Source: CAXBID01 sp963815305
GTDB lineage: Bacteria > Bacteroidota > Bacteroidia > Flavobacteriales > Flavobacteriaceae
Direction: 5' to 3'
DNA: 64,000 nt
NCBI GenBank assembly: GCA_963815305.1
Contig: CAWFFW010000001.1
Location: forward strand, 1,364,001-1,428,000
The notes under the pieces were generated by a model. That model made no database searches, was not told where the DNA came from, and saw only the letters and a list, made by a program, of their open reading frames with translations. The position numbers were made by a program, and so were the translations under genes. This document shows positions 20,101 through 28,690 of the stretch, in pieces (position 1 is the stretch's first letter; each line of letters opens with the position of its first letter).

Positions 20101-22261
20101 AATCAATTGGAATCCAATTACTGATGATGCTATTTACAGTGGTTCGCAGACAACTGCTTTAAATATTTCTAATACGCCCTTAGCATACAATAACTTTCAA
20201 TACAGAGTAAAACTAGATAGAAGCGGAAATAGTTGTAGTTTATATTCAGATGAAATTGAACTCACTGTCAACCCAGTGCCAACTATAAATTCACCTGTTA
20301 TTTTAATTCAATGTGATGACGACGATCCAAGCACACTAGGGTTTAGTCCGTTTAACTTAACTGAGGCTAATAATGAAATTTCAACAAATGCTTTAAATGA
20401 AACATTCACTTATTTCTTAACCCAAGCTGCTGCTATTTCGGGAGATACTACAAGTACAGATTTTATTAACAATCCAACAACGTTTGAAAACAGAACCATT
20501 AGCTTCGATGTAGTTTGGGCAAGAGTTGAAAATGCATTTGGTTGCGGTAGCGTTTCTGAAATTCAACTCAATGTTTCAACAACAGCCATTCCTTCAACCT
20601 TTTTAGTTACTTTCAACCAATGTGATGATTTTCTTGATATTAATGGAATAGATAATGCCAATAATGATGATAGAGATGGTGTGGCAACATTCGATTTTAG
20701 TAGTGTTGACGCTACTATTTTAAGCTTTATTCCACCGGGTCAAAACCCTTTACCTCCAAGATATTTTAGAAATGAAGCTGATGCTTTAGCCGAAATAAAC
20801 GAAATTACAGACATTTCAAATTACAGAAATATTGGTTATCCAGGTTCCCAATTTATCTACGTACGAGTTGATAGTAATATTGCTAACGACTGTTTAGGTT
20901 TAGGTGCTCATGTACTATTAAATGTAGAACCTTTGCCCGTTATAAATCCTGTTTCAATTAACAGGGAATGTGATGATGATAATGATGGACAATTCCCTTT
21001 TGATACTAATCAAATTGAAAGCGATTTATTAGGGGCTCAAAACCCTGCAGACTTCACAATTTCTTATTTTGATGAAAATGGAAGCGCATTACCAAGTCCG
21101 TTACCAAATCCATTTTTAACGGCTAGTCAAACTATTAGCATCCGTGTAACTAATAATACAACTTCGGCTCCAGATGGGCCATGTTTTGATGAAACCACTT
21201 TAGAATTTATAGTAGATATTAGTCCTGTTGCTAATCCTGTTGTCCCATTTATAGTATGCGATGGCGATTCTGGCGATATTAATGACGACGGATTATATCC
21301 TTTTAACACTTCAAATATAGAAAGTACAGTTCTAGGTTCTCAAACAGGGATGAATATATTTTACACCTATTTTGATGAAAATGGAACTTTAATTAATAAT
21401 GCCACATCATTACCAAACCCTTTAATTTCAGGTACGCAATCTATAACTGTAAATGTTGTAAACTCTATTAATTCTGTTTGTAATGCTTCAACGACTATTG
21501 ATTTAATGGTGAATCCTTTACCTGAATTTTCAATTGAAACACCACAAATAGTATGCTCATCGAATCCAAACTTTACAATAATTTTAGATCCTCTTGAAGA
21601 CAATCCATCTGAAACCTTTACCTATGAGTGGGTTAATGATACAGGAATATCGCTTTCTAATAATCCTACATTAACGGTATCTACGCCTGGTACCTATTTT
21701 ATCACCTTAACAAAAACTGATGGTACTGGATGTTCTAGAACCAGAGATGTTTTTGTCAACGCTTCAGAATTAGCTACCATTACCCGAGATGATATTACTA
21801 TTGTTGACATATCAGACAATAATTCAATTACTATAAATGAAACAAATCTGGGATTAGGTGATTATGAATATGCTTTAGATGATGAATTTTCATCATACCA
21901 AGATGAACCCTTTTTCAATCGTGTTAAAGGTGGTATTCATACACTTTTTGTAAAAGATAAAAATGGTTGTGGTACAACATCTATTGCTATTTCTGTTATA
22001 GATTATCCTAATTTCTTTACACCTAACAGTGATGGTTTTAATGATTTTTGGCAAATACTTGGTATTAATGCAGCGTTTCAACCTCAAAGTGATATTTATA
22101 TTTACGATCGCTATGGCAAACTCTTAAAACAACTTAATCCCATTTCCAATGGTTGGGACGGAACTTTTAAGGGTAACATGATGCACTCAGATGATTACTG
22201 GTTTAAAGTTTTACTTCAGGATGGCAGAGAATTTAATGGCCATTTTACATTAAAGAGATAA
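17117..22261 (+). CDS. Giant T9SS type B surface protein with IgGFc-binding-like N-domain, thrombospondin type 3 repeats and Asp-rich repeats
   Basis: 1714 residues. After a signal peptide (ending LGVQGFAQ) residues ~25-450 resemble the bacterial IgGFc-binding N-terminal domain (HYIPPL start, GYIIEAQDVIYVSIRV, TNSNNAVINRDGLIG). Thrombospondin type 3 (Ca2+) repeats follow: DVDNDGVPDNTDIDNDNDG (~544), DLDSDNDGIPDF (~770), DLDSDNDGITDLFE (~822) and DSDSDGDGCSDVIEAG (~892). An Ig-like segment (QPLDTEVCESSNQTM, YQWELSTDGINW) and four Asp-rich modules (QCDDDDPST, QCDDFLDING, ECDDDNDGQFPFD, VCDGDSGDIN) precede a PKD-like unit and the C-terminal sorting domain (FFTPNSDGFNDFW, YIYDRYGKLLKQL, GWDGTFKG). 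Probably a surface-anchored adhesin; ligand unknown. Confidence 0.9.
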   Translation: MNLFRFFKGLLFAIVFFLGVQGFAQLSRTHYIPPLTESGSGSSSPQDHYIYISTPKAGSFSFTIKPVGQGAAAEISGTVSNATPYIYNIGSGRNTQLFVNVIETSTVKTNKGYIIEAQDVIYVSIRVNAGAQAGALVSKGLAALGTTFRVGSYTNENPQDNYLNFVSVMATEDNTQISFSDLPAGLVIENYTGLTPINVILNKGESYTLATNSNNAVINRDGLIGCLVSSNKFIVVNCGSANGSFHNGGARDYGIDQIVDLSKVGTEYIFVKGNGQNGWENVLIVAHSNNTTISINGNTPVATINAGDYYLIEGNQYTSSGNMYVLTSEPVFAYQGVGATDSEANQGMFFVPPLSCETRGNLDNIANIESIGSTTYTGGISIVTKVGATVTINNAPISNFSSVGPNNVTGKTDYVTYKVTGLTGNISVQSSDELYCAYFNFNGAATSGSFYSGFPSPPEINFDAVFATLGICIPNVTLEVANAGSFDSFEWFFNDDSGGGFITTGNTSLQYTPTVSGTYKLIGTLNCTNTTLESLEVPVSICPDDVDNDGVPDNTDIDNDNDGILNCTESNGNQDIDLSNPTSGSIPIGAYTYTGSISTDGSAATTPLVGTSDGTFMSETPSRNNTGEVSVTYDLVFNNNLNLLFQYATSTALGNGLLTNDEEFIIRVPNTRTITLLDPDDQLLVDTNFDGVYETGVTQISAFEIRFKRNGTSLAFGTGTFTFSANSVNAITYIHKNTSDTNNNQATFKLTATCVANDNDFDGIEDALDLDSDNDGIPDFIENTGILQPLSGIDADLNGLDDIYDMAGIPLDNDGDTIPDFYDLDSDNDGITDLFETGQLGLFSDTDLNGIVDSGSPFGTNGWVDNAETSPDSNLIGYTLNDFDTDTIFSYMDSDSDGDGCSDVIEAGFSDANNDDYLGDGAVVVDSTTDATTGQGLVTNASDGYTVPNSDYLNFATITITTQPLDTEVCESSNQTMSVISADAETYQWELSTDGINWNPITDDAIYSGSQTTALNISNTPLAYNNFQYRVKLDRSGNSCSLYSDEIELTVNPVPTINSPVILIQCDDDDPSTLGFSPFNLTEANNEISTNALNETFTYFLTQAAAISGDTTSTDFINNPTTFENRTISFDVVWARVENAFGCGSVSEIQLNVSTTAIPSTFLVTFNQCDDFLDINGIDNANNDDRDGVATFDFSSVDATILSFIPPGQNPLPPRYFRNEADALAEINEITDISNYRNIGYPGSQFIYVRVDSNIANDCLGLGAHVLLNVEPLPVINPVSINRECDDDNDGQFPFDTNQIESDLLGAQNPADFTISYFDENGSALPSPLPNPFLTASQTISIRVTNNTTSAPDGPCFDETTLEFIVDISPVANPVVPFIVCDGDSGDINDDGLYPFNTSNIESTVLGSQTGMNIFYTYFDENGTLINNATSLPNPLISGTQSITVNVVNSINSVCNASTTIDLMVNPLPEFSIETPQIVCSSNPNFTIILDPLEDNPSETFTYEWVNDTGISLSNNPTLTVSTPGTYFITLTKTDGTGCSRTRDVFVNASELATITRDDITIVDISDNNSITINETNLGLGDYEYALDDEFSSYQDEPFFNRVKGGIHTLFVKDKNGCGTTSIAISVIDYPNFFTPNSDGFNDFWQILGINAAFQPQSDIYIYDRYGKLLKQLNPISNGWDGTFKGNMMHSDDYWFKVLLQDGREFNGHFTLKR

Positions 22262-22276
22262 GCGCTATATTTTGTT

Positions 22277-22284
22277 TATTTTTG
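22277..22284 (+). promoter_or_regulatory. Bacteroidota -7 box directly before uvrB
   Basis: TATTTTTG, an exact TAnnTTTG, ends four bases before the uvrB ATG at 22289. If functional, the transcript would be leaderless or nearly so. Confidence 0.4.
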
Positions 22285-22288
22285 CTAA

Positions 22289-24292
22289 ATGAAATTCAAA
22301 ATTGAATCGGAGTTTAATCCAACAGGCGATCAACCACAAGCCATAAAACAACTTGTAGCGGGTCTAAATTCTAATGAAAAATATCAAACTTTACTTGGTG
22401 TAACAGGTTCAGGAAAAACCTTTACCGTTGCAAATGTAATTGAAGAAGTTCAAAAACCAACTCTGGTTTTAGCACATAATAAAACGTTAGCTGCACAATT
22501 ATATTCAGAATTTAAGCAGTTTTTTCCAGATAATGCGGTAGAATATTTTGTTTCATACTACGATTATTATCAGCCTGAAGCTTACATTCCTGTATCTGGA
22601 GTTTACATAGAAAAAGATTTATCTATTAATGAGGAAATAGAAAAAATGCGTTTAAGCGCTACATCTTCCCTCCTTTCTGGACGTAGAGATGTGCTTGTTG
22701 TGGCCTCCGTTTCGTGTATTTATGGCATTGGAAACCCTATTGAATTTCAAAAAAATGTAGTGACATTAAAAAGAGATCAGGTTATCTCTCGAACCAAATT
22801 ATTACATCAATTGGTACAAAGTTTATACTCTCGTACTGAAGGGGAATTTAAACATGGAAATTTTAGAATAAAAGGTGATACCGTTGATATTTTTCCAAGC
22901 TATGCTGATGATGCTTTTCGCATTCATTTTTTTGGTGATGACATTGAAGATATGGAATCTTTCAATATTCAAACCAATGAGGTTATTGAAAAATATGACT
23001 TGCTTACTATATACCCTGCAAATATGTTTGTCACATCTCCAGATGTATTACAAGGTGCCATCAGAGAAATTCAAGACGATTTAGTGAAACAGCATGATTA
23101 TTTTAAAGACATTGGAAAACATTTAGAAGCAAAAAGATTAAAAGAACGTACCGAATTCGACTTAGAAATGATACGCGAATTAGGCTATTGTTCTGGTATT
23201 GAAAACTATTCACGTTATTTAGATAGACGTTTACCAGGAACCCGTCCTTTTTGCCTATTAGATTATTTTCCAGAGGATTATTTAATGGTTGTTGATGAAA
23301 GCCATGTTACTATTTCTCAGGTTCATGCCATGTACGGTGGTGATAGAAGTAGAAAAGAAAACCTTGTAGAATATGGTTTTAGATTGCCCGCTGCTATGGA
23401 TAATCGACCTTTAAAATTTGAAGAATTTGAAGCTATTCAAAATCAAGTTATATATGTGAGTGCAACACCCGCAGATTATGAATTACAAAAATCAGATGGT
23501 GTTTATGTTGAGCAAGTTATTCGTCCAACAGGGTTATTAGATCCCATTATCGAAGTACGTCCAAGTTTGAATCAAATTGATGATTTAATTGAAGAAATTC
23601 AGCAACGTGTTGAAAAAGACGAACGTACTTTAGTAACGACATTAACCAAAAGAATGGCTGAAGAATTAACTAAGTATTTAGATCGAATACAAATCAGATG
23701 CCGTTATATACACAGTGATGTAGACACTTTAGAACGTGTTGAAATTATGCAAGATTTAAGAAAAGGTTTGTTTGATGTTTTAGTTGGTGTCAATTTACTT
23801 CGTGAAGGTTTAGATTTACCTGAAGTGTCACTAGTTGCTATACTAGATGCTGATAAGGAGGGTTTTTTACGCTCTAATAGGTCATTAACTCAAACTGTTG
23901 GTAGAGCTGCAAGAAATCTAAATGGAAAAGCTATTATGTATGCTGATAAAATAACAAACAGCATGCAAAAAACAATGGAGGAAACAGAATATAGGCGCGA
24001 AAAGCAAATTGCTTATAATACCAAACATAATATAAAACCTAAAGCATTAAATAAAAGTTTAGATAATGTACTTTCTAAAAATTCGGTAAGTACTTACAGT
24101 TATCAATTAGAAGCCTTAAAAGCTGCTGAACCTGAAAGCAACTATTTAAGTAAACCTGAATTGGAAAAGAAAATCCGGGAGAAACGTAAGATTATGGAAG
24201 AAGCTGCAAAAGCATTAGATTTTATTGTTGCAGCAAAACTACGTGATGAAATTAAAGGATATCAATACAAGCTAGAAAAATTAAACGCCTAA
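22289..24292 (+). CDS. uvrB: Excinuclease ABC subunit UvrB
   Basis: 667 residues of normal length. It opens with FKIESEFNPTGDQPQAI, then Walker A GVTGSGKTFT (~38-47), the beta-hairpin damage-probing region YFVSYYDYYQPEAYIP (~90), SVSCIYGIGNP, the DESHV Walker B motif (~335), helicase motifs YVSATPADYE and NLLREGLDLPEVSLV (~512), and QTVGRAARN. The C-terminal UVR coiled-coil (KKIREKRKIMEEAAKALDF, ~628-660) binds UvrC. It verifies lesions and loads UvrC in nucleotide excision repair. Stand-alone gene. Confidence 0.97.
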   Translation: MKFKIESEFNPTGDQPQAIKQLVAGLNSNEKYQTLLGVTGSGKTFTVANVIEEVQKPTLVLAHNKTLAAQLYSEFKQFFPDNAVEYFVSYYDYYQPEAYIPVSGVYIEKDLSINEEIEKMRLSATSSLLSGRRDVLVVASVSCIYGIGNPIEFQKNVVTLKRDQVISRTKLLHQLVQSLYSRTEGEFKHGNFRIKGDTVDIFPSYADDAFRIHFFGDDIEDMESFNIQTNEVIEKYDLLTIYPANMFVTSPDVLQGAIREIQDDLVKQHDYFKDIGKHLEAKRLKERTEFDLEMIRELGYCSGIENYSRYLDRRLPGTRPFCLLDYFPEDYLMVVDESHVTISQVHAMYGGDRSRKENLVEYGFRLPAAMDNRPLKFEEFEAIQNQVIYVSATPADYELQKSDGVYVEQVIRPTGLLDPIIEVRPSLNQIDDLIEEIQQRVEKDERTLVTTLTKRMAEELTKYLDRIQIRCRYIHSDVDTLERVEIMQDLRKGLFDVLVGVNLLREGLDLPEVSLVAILDADKEGFLRSNRSLTQTVGRAARNLNGKAIMYADKITNSMQKTMEETEYRREKQIAYNTKHNIKPKALNKSLDNVLSKNSVSTYSYQLEALKAAEPESNYLSKPELEKKIREKRKIMEEAAKALDFIVAAKLRDEIKGYQYKLEKLNA

Positions 24293-24366
24293 TATCTTTA
24301 TTTTGTAATTGCTTTATTTAAAAAAAGCTAAAGGATAAATTGTCACTAATATAATCACGCATCAAA

Positions 24367-25945
24367 ATGATTGAAACTGATCAAATTACCCAACCAACCA
24401 AACGCATTGCCGCTATAGATCTCGGGACGAATTCCTTTCATGCGGTTTTAGTGGATATATATCCCGATGGAAGTTTCCGAACCATAGATAAACTTAAGGA
24501 AATGGTGATACTTGCTGAAAAAGGTATGGATCATTATTTAAGTGAAGAAGCTATGGAGCGTGGAATAGATGCTTTAAGGCGTATAAAATTTTTATGTGAC
24601 AGCCAAAATGTAGAACATATATTAGCCTGTGCAACTAGTGCTATAAGAGAAGCCAAAAATGGTGGAGATTTTATACAGAAGAACCATTGATGAATTGGGT
24701 ATAAAAGCACGTGCAATTTCAGGGAAAATGGAAGCAGAAATGATAGGTTACGCTATACGCCATAGTATTGCACTAGATAAGGACATGGTGCTTATGGTTG
24801 ATATTGGTGGCGGAAGCGTGGAATTTATCGTGGGTAATATTGAAGGGTTTCACTATTTTAAAAGCTTGAAATTAGGTGTGGCGAGAATGGCTGCTCAATT
24901 TGTAAACTCAGATCCTATTTCCCAAAAAGAAATAGAGGCTTTACAAAATCATTTTAGCGAACAGTTAAGTGAAGTTAATAGCGTTCTTAAAAAGTATCCA
25001 ATAAAAACCATTATCGGTTCCTCAGGAACCATGGAAAATATCGCTGCCATGATTGCCGATCGCAACTCAAAATCAACTTCCATAACCTTAAATGAATTTG
25101 TATATTCTCGTGATGACTTTAAGTCTTTTTACAGCTATTTTATAAAACTCAGTGAAAAGGAACGATTAAAAGAAAAATTTTTAGAAGAGAAAAGAGTAGA
25201 TATTATAAACCCAGGCATGGTGCTAGTTAACTTAATGTTAGATAAATTCAATATAGAAAACATTAAAATATCTGAAGCTGCCTTACGGGATGGGATGATA
25301 ATAGATTACATCAATAAAGAAAAGAAAAAAGCAACCTCACCATGGGCAGTGCATATTACTGATCCGCGTGAACGTAGCATATATGAATTACTGCGTAAAT
25401 GCAATTGGTTGGAACAACATTCAACTCATGTAGCAAATATGGCTCTAAAGCTTTTTGATGCTTTTAAGAAAGACCTTAATTTGTTGGACTCAGATCGTGA
25501 ATTATTAAGATACGCTGCGCTTTTGCATGATATTGGCTATTATATTTCACACAGCAAACACCACAAACATGCCTTATATATTATTAGAAATTCAGATTTG
25601 AGAGGTTTTAAGGAAGATGAAGTAAATTTAATGGCCCATGTTGCCAGATACCATAGAAGGTCTACACCAAAAAAACGTCACAAAAAATTTAAATCCCTTC
25701 ACAAAAAGTTGCGTAAAAGAATAAAAAAGATATCGGCATTACTACGGGTGGCTGATGGTTTGGATAGAAGTCATTTTCAAAACGTTCAAAATTTAGAAAT
25801 TAAAAAGACTAAAAATAAAATCTCGCTTTTAATTACTACAGAAGGTGATCCAGAACTTGAAATTTGGGGAGCTAAACGTAAGTCAGAACTTTTTGAGAAA
25901 GTAACAGGTAAAACACTCGAAATTTTTGTCTCAAATAAAAACTAA
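24367..25945 (+). CDS. Ppx/GppA phosphatase-family exopolyphosphatase with C-terminal HD domain, frameshifted at ~24676-24683
   Basis: The N-terminal frame (to 24690) holds the ASKHA motif AAIDLGTNSFHAVLVDI (~13-29) and LACATSAIREAKNGGDFIQ. The remainder, in the +1 frame to 25945, begins RTIDELGIKARAISGKMEAE and carries VDIGGGSVEFIVG and IGSSGTMENIA. After these comes an HD domain (RYAALLHDIGYYISHSKHHKHA, HVARYHRR, LLRVADGLDRSH). Removing one A from CAGAAG at 24676-24681 restores an exactly family-length join. The family hydrolyses polyphosphate or pppGpp; the HD extension is common in Bacteroidota. PPK2 at 47997 could be a functional counterpart. Whether the break is real needs rereading of this base. 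Confidence 0.85.
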
Positions 25946-26044
25946 AAAATAGTAAAGATTGAAAATCTATAAAGTTTTATGATTATTGAATAAACCTTTT
26001 ATCATTAAAACCTCCTTAACATTAAAGCTATCAAAATAAAATAG

Positions 26045-26075
26045 AAAAGCTAAAAGTAAAAACTTTTAGCTTTTT
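26045..26075. terminator. Bidirectional rho-independent terminator
   Basis: A perfect 13-bp stem AAAAGCTAAAAGT / ACTTTTAGCTTTT around an AAAA loop, with a T-run after it and an A-run before. It lies between the convergent Ppx/GppA and TerB-like genes and can serve both. Confidence 0.85.
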
Positions 26076-26118
26076 CAGTCTTTTAAAAGACAACACTTCA
26101 ATTAATCTTAGCAAAATC

Positions 26119-26532
26119 TTAATTGTATTGGGTTTTAAAAATGTCAATTAAAACATCTGGTGGCACAATTTTATTAGGAAAACTTTCCATTAAATAAAGA
26201 ACCTTAGTTATAGACTCATGGCTTAAACCCATACGTAAACCAAAATTATATAATTTTATTACTCCAGCTGAGTTATTTTCTTCACCGTATTCTTGTTCAA
26301 TATTCATCAACAAAACTAAGCGATGAAATTGTACAATTCTTTCACTATGCGACTTTAAGTGGGTGTAAGTAACGGGATGCTCAATTAAATATTCAAAATC
26401 CTCACGAGCTATATCTAGTTGTTTGGCAACACCCAACAAAAAATTATATTCTATACGTTTTATGTCTTTGTCATATTTTGCAAATGCAATCATTTCAGAT
26501 AAAAGACTCAATTTTTCTACTCTATTAATCAT
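26119..26532 (-). CDS. Small helical TerB-like protein
   Basis: 137 residues, predicted all-helical. KLSLLSEMIAFAKYDKDIKR, EYNFLLGVAKQLDIAREDFE and MGLSHESITKVLYLM resemble the TerB (tellurite resistance) fold, in which acidic residues at the first helix bind metal. There are no other ter genes nearby, so this is likely one of the many stand-alone TerB-fold proteins of unknown role in flavobacteria. A near-consensus -7 box (TAACTTTA, minus strand, 26560-26567) lies 27 bases upstream. The fold assignment is by pattern only. Confidence 0.6.
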   Translation of the reverse strand: MINRVEKLSLLSEMIAFAKYDKDIKRIEYNFLLGVAKQLDIAREDFEYLIEHPVTYTHLKSHSERIVQFHRLVLLMNIEQEYGEENNSAGVIKLYNFGLRMGLSHESITKVLYLMESFPNKIVPPDVLIDIFKTQYN

Positions 26533-26898
26533 TTCTAAAGGGATTAATTAATTACACTATAAAGTTACACAGAAGAGTCATTTAATGGTCGTAGATATAA
26601 TGTAACTCATCGAAAAGCGGCACGTATTTAATCGGTAATTTTATTTACTTTATCAATAAAGCTTTTTATTCATCTAAATTAAATGCATTTTATCATTTTA
26701 CTAAATTTTAAAATAATTCAAATAATTAGTTTTAAATATTTGATTACCAATTATTTATATTTAATTAATTGATGAAAAATTTGATAAAAGAAAACCTATG
26801 TTTTAGGTATCTTTACAAAAGTTAAGAAAACGCTAGAAAGTCGTATTCCATCATCCAATATCGATGAAATGCAACGTCCATAAATTAATCAAATTACA
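26533..26898. other. 366-base non-coding gap between divergent genes
   Basis: Very AT-rich. It holds near-consensus -7 boxes for both sides: TAACTTTA on minus (26560-26567) and TATCTTTA on plus (26808-26815, with TTG at 26781-26783). No RNA gene or repeat was recognised. Confidence 0.4.
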
Positions 26899-27246
26899 AT
26901 GATGACAAATAACGATATATTAAAAAAATTACGTGTTGCCTTAAAATTACGGGATGATGATATTGTAAAAATTTTAGACCTTGTAGATTTTAGAATTTCT
27001 AAAAGTGAACTTGGAGCTTTTTTTAGAAAAGAAGACCATCCAAAATATATGGAATGTGGTGACCAAATTCTACGTAATTTTTTAAACGGGTTGGTTATTC
27101 ATTTACGCGGACCAATGCCACCTAAAAATTCACATTCCAAATTAACTACTGAGGAAGACAAATCTTCCGTGAAAGCACCCGATAAGACATTTGTAAAAAA
27201 GAAACCTTATAAAACTTCTAAAACAAACAAAAAGAGCAACGATTAA
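26899..27246 (+). CDS. DUF1456-family protein (single repeat plus basic tail)
   Basis: The first ~72 residues, NNDILKKLRVALKLRDDD..., with SELGAFFRKEDHPKYMECGD and LRNFLNGLVIHLRG, match one DUF1456 (YehS-type) unit. Family members such as E. coli YehS usually have two such units; here the second is replaced by a lysine/threonine-rich tail (~residues 75-115: KKKPYKTSKTNKKSND at the end), which suggests nucleic-acid contact. Function unknown. Start may be 26899 or the adjacent ATG 26902. The stop codon lies in the loop of the following terminator hairpin. Confidence 0.75.
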   Translation: MMTNNDILKKLRVALKLRDDDIVKILDLVDFRISKSELGAFFRKEDHPKYMECGDQILRNFLNGLVIHLRGPMPPKNSHSKLTTEEDKSSVKAPDKTFVKKKPYKTSKTNKKSND

Positions 27247-27260
27247 CGTTACTCTTTTTG
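27229..27260. terminator. Bidirectional terminator overlapping the DUF1456 stop codon
   Basis: The stem AAAAAGAGCAACG / CGTTACTCTTTTT (one mismatch) has A- and T-runs at its ends. It is shared by the DUF1456 gene and the convergent sucC. Confidence 0.8.
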
Positions 27261-27307
27261 TTTATTAAATTCTATTCTTTTACGAATCTCCTATCGAGTT
27301 GCTCAAA

Positions 27308-28498
27308 TTAAGCTAATACTTGCTGCACTTTATCTGCGGCTTCCTGAAATTCTGTAGCACTCATCACATCTAAACCAGAATTATCAATTAATTCTTTTGC
27401 AATGTCTGCATTGGTACCTTGCAAACGCACAATTATGGGTACAGTTATATTGCCCATATTTTTATAGGCGTCAATAACGCCTTGCGCAACACGATCGCAA
27501 CGTACAATACCTCCAAAAATATTTATTAAAATGGCTTTTACGGCCGGATCTTTTAAAATAATTTTAAATGCAGCTTCTACTCTAGCCGCATCTGCAGTAC
27601 CTCCAACATCTAGAAAGTTAGCTGGCTCTCCACCTGCTTGTTTAATTAAATCCATAGTGGCCATGGCTAAACCAGCACCATTTACCATACATCCCACATT
27701 ACCATCTAAATCTACATAATTTAAACCAAGTTCTCCTGCTTCAACTTCAATCGCACTTTCTTCTCTTACATCACGCAAATCCACATAATTTTTATGTCTG
27801 TATAGCGCATTATCATCTATGGTTACTTTAGCATCTACGGCCATTATTAAATTATCACTAGTTTTTAAAACTGGATTAATTTCAAATAAAGAGGAATCTG
27901 ATTTTAAATAAGCCGTATATAAGTTTGTGACAAACTTTGTCATTTCTTTAAAAGCTAATCCAGATAAACCTAAATTAAACGCAACGCGTCTTGCTTGAAA
28001 AGGCATTAAACCTACCGTAGGATCAATTTCTTCTGTAAAAATTAAGTGTGGTGTTTCTTCAGCAACAGTTTCAATATCCATACCACCTTCTGTGGAATAC
28101 ATAATCATATTTCGCCCTGTTGATCGGTTTAGAAGCACAGACATATAAAATTCATTCGTTTCACTTTCGCCAGGGTAATACACATCTTCTGCAACTAAAA
28201 CCTGATGCACTTTTTTGCCTTCTGCGGAAGTTTGCGGTGTAATTAACTGCATACCAATAACTTGACCTGCTATTTCTTCTACTTCCTTAAGATTTTTGGC
28301 TAGTTTTACTCCGCCACCTTTTCCACGTCCACCAGCATGCACTTGCGCTTTTATAACGTGCCAACTCGTTCCAGTTTCAGAAGTTAATTGTTTTGCAGCT
28401 GCAACTGCTTCATTAGCATTTTGCGCTACAATACCTCGTTGTATGCGTACCCCAAAACTGCTTAATATTTCTTTACCTTGATATTCGTGTAAATTCAT
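27308..28498 (-). CDS. sucC: Succinyl-CoA synthetase (ADP-forming) beta subunit
   Basis: 396 residues from the start MNLHEYQGKEIL. An ATP-grasp domain contains WHVIKAQVHAGGRGKGGGVK (~40-60) and the ATP/Mg region SLFEINPVLK (~205) and VDAKVTIDDNA. The C-terminal CoA-ligase domain has NGAGLAMATMD, EPANFLDVGG and INIFGGIVRCD (~320), contacting the phosphohistidine of SucD. It catalyses the substrate-level phosphorylation step of the TCA cycle. A longer start at 28525 is rejected, since the promoter box (28523-28530) would overlap it. sucD is not adjacent, a common arrangement in flavobacteria. Confidence 0.96.
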   Translation of the reverse strand: MNLHEYQGKEILSSFGVRIQRGIVAQNANEAVAAAKQLTSETGTSWHVIKAQVHAGGRGKGGGVKLAKNLKEVEEIAGQVIGMQLITPQTSAEGKKVHQVLVAEDVYYPGESETNEFYMSVLLNRSTGRNMIMYSTEGGMDIETVAEETPHLIFTEEIDPTVGLMPFQARRVAFNLGLSGLAFKEMTKFVTNLYTAYLKSDSSLFEINPVLKTSDNLIMAVDAKVTIDDNALYRHKNYVDLRDVREESAIEVEAGELGLNYVDLDGNVGCMVNGAGLAMATMDLIKQAGGEPANFLDVGGTADAARVEAAFKIILKDPAVKAILINIFGGIVRCDRVAQGVIDAYKNMGNITVPIIVRLQGTNADIAKELIDNSGLDVMSATEFQEAADKVQQVLA

Positions 28499-28522
28499 AG
28501 TGTACTTAATATTTAAGAATAA

Positions 28523-28530
28523 CAAAAGTA
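28523..28530 (-). promoter_or_regulatory. Bacteroidota -7 box of sucC
   Basis: TACTTTTG on the minus strand, an exact TAnnTTTG, ends 24 bases before the sucC ATG at 28498. Confidence 0.55.
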
Positions 28531-28671
28531 AATAATAGCTATTAATTAATCTAATGATTTAGTTAAGAATACCATTTTATATTATAAACAAGTACTACGT
28601 GTTAATTAATTAACATATTGTTTAATTTTAACAATTATTTGATTATTTATTTTTATTTCAACTGAAAAAAA

Positions 28672-28679
28672 TATCTTTG
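28672..28679 (+). promoter_or_regulatory. Bacteroidota -7 box of lysA
   Basis: TATCTTTG, an exact TAnnTTTG, ends 11 bases before the lysA ATG at 28691. Confidence 0.5.
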
Positions 28680-28690
28680 AAAAAAAATGA

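Noticed and set aside
12044..22261. Tandem DNA repeats or CRISPR array in the giant genes
   Set aside because: The repetition is at protein level (~95 residues) and diverged at DNA level; no short regular spacers.
26119..26532. Tellurite-resistance function for the TerB-like protein
   Set aside because: No other ter genes nearby; TerB folds are widespread with unknown roles.
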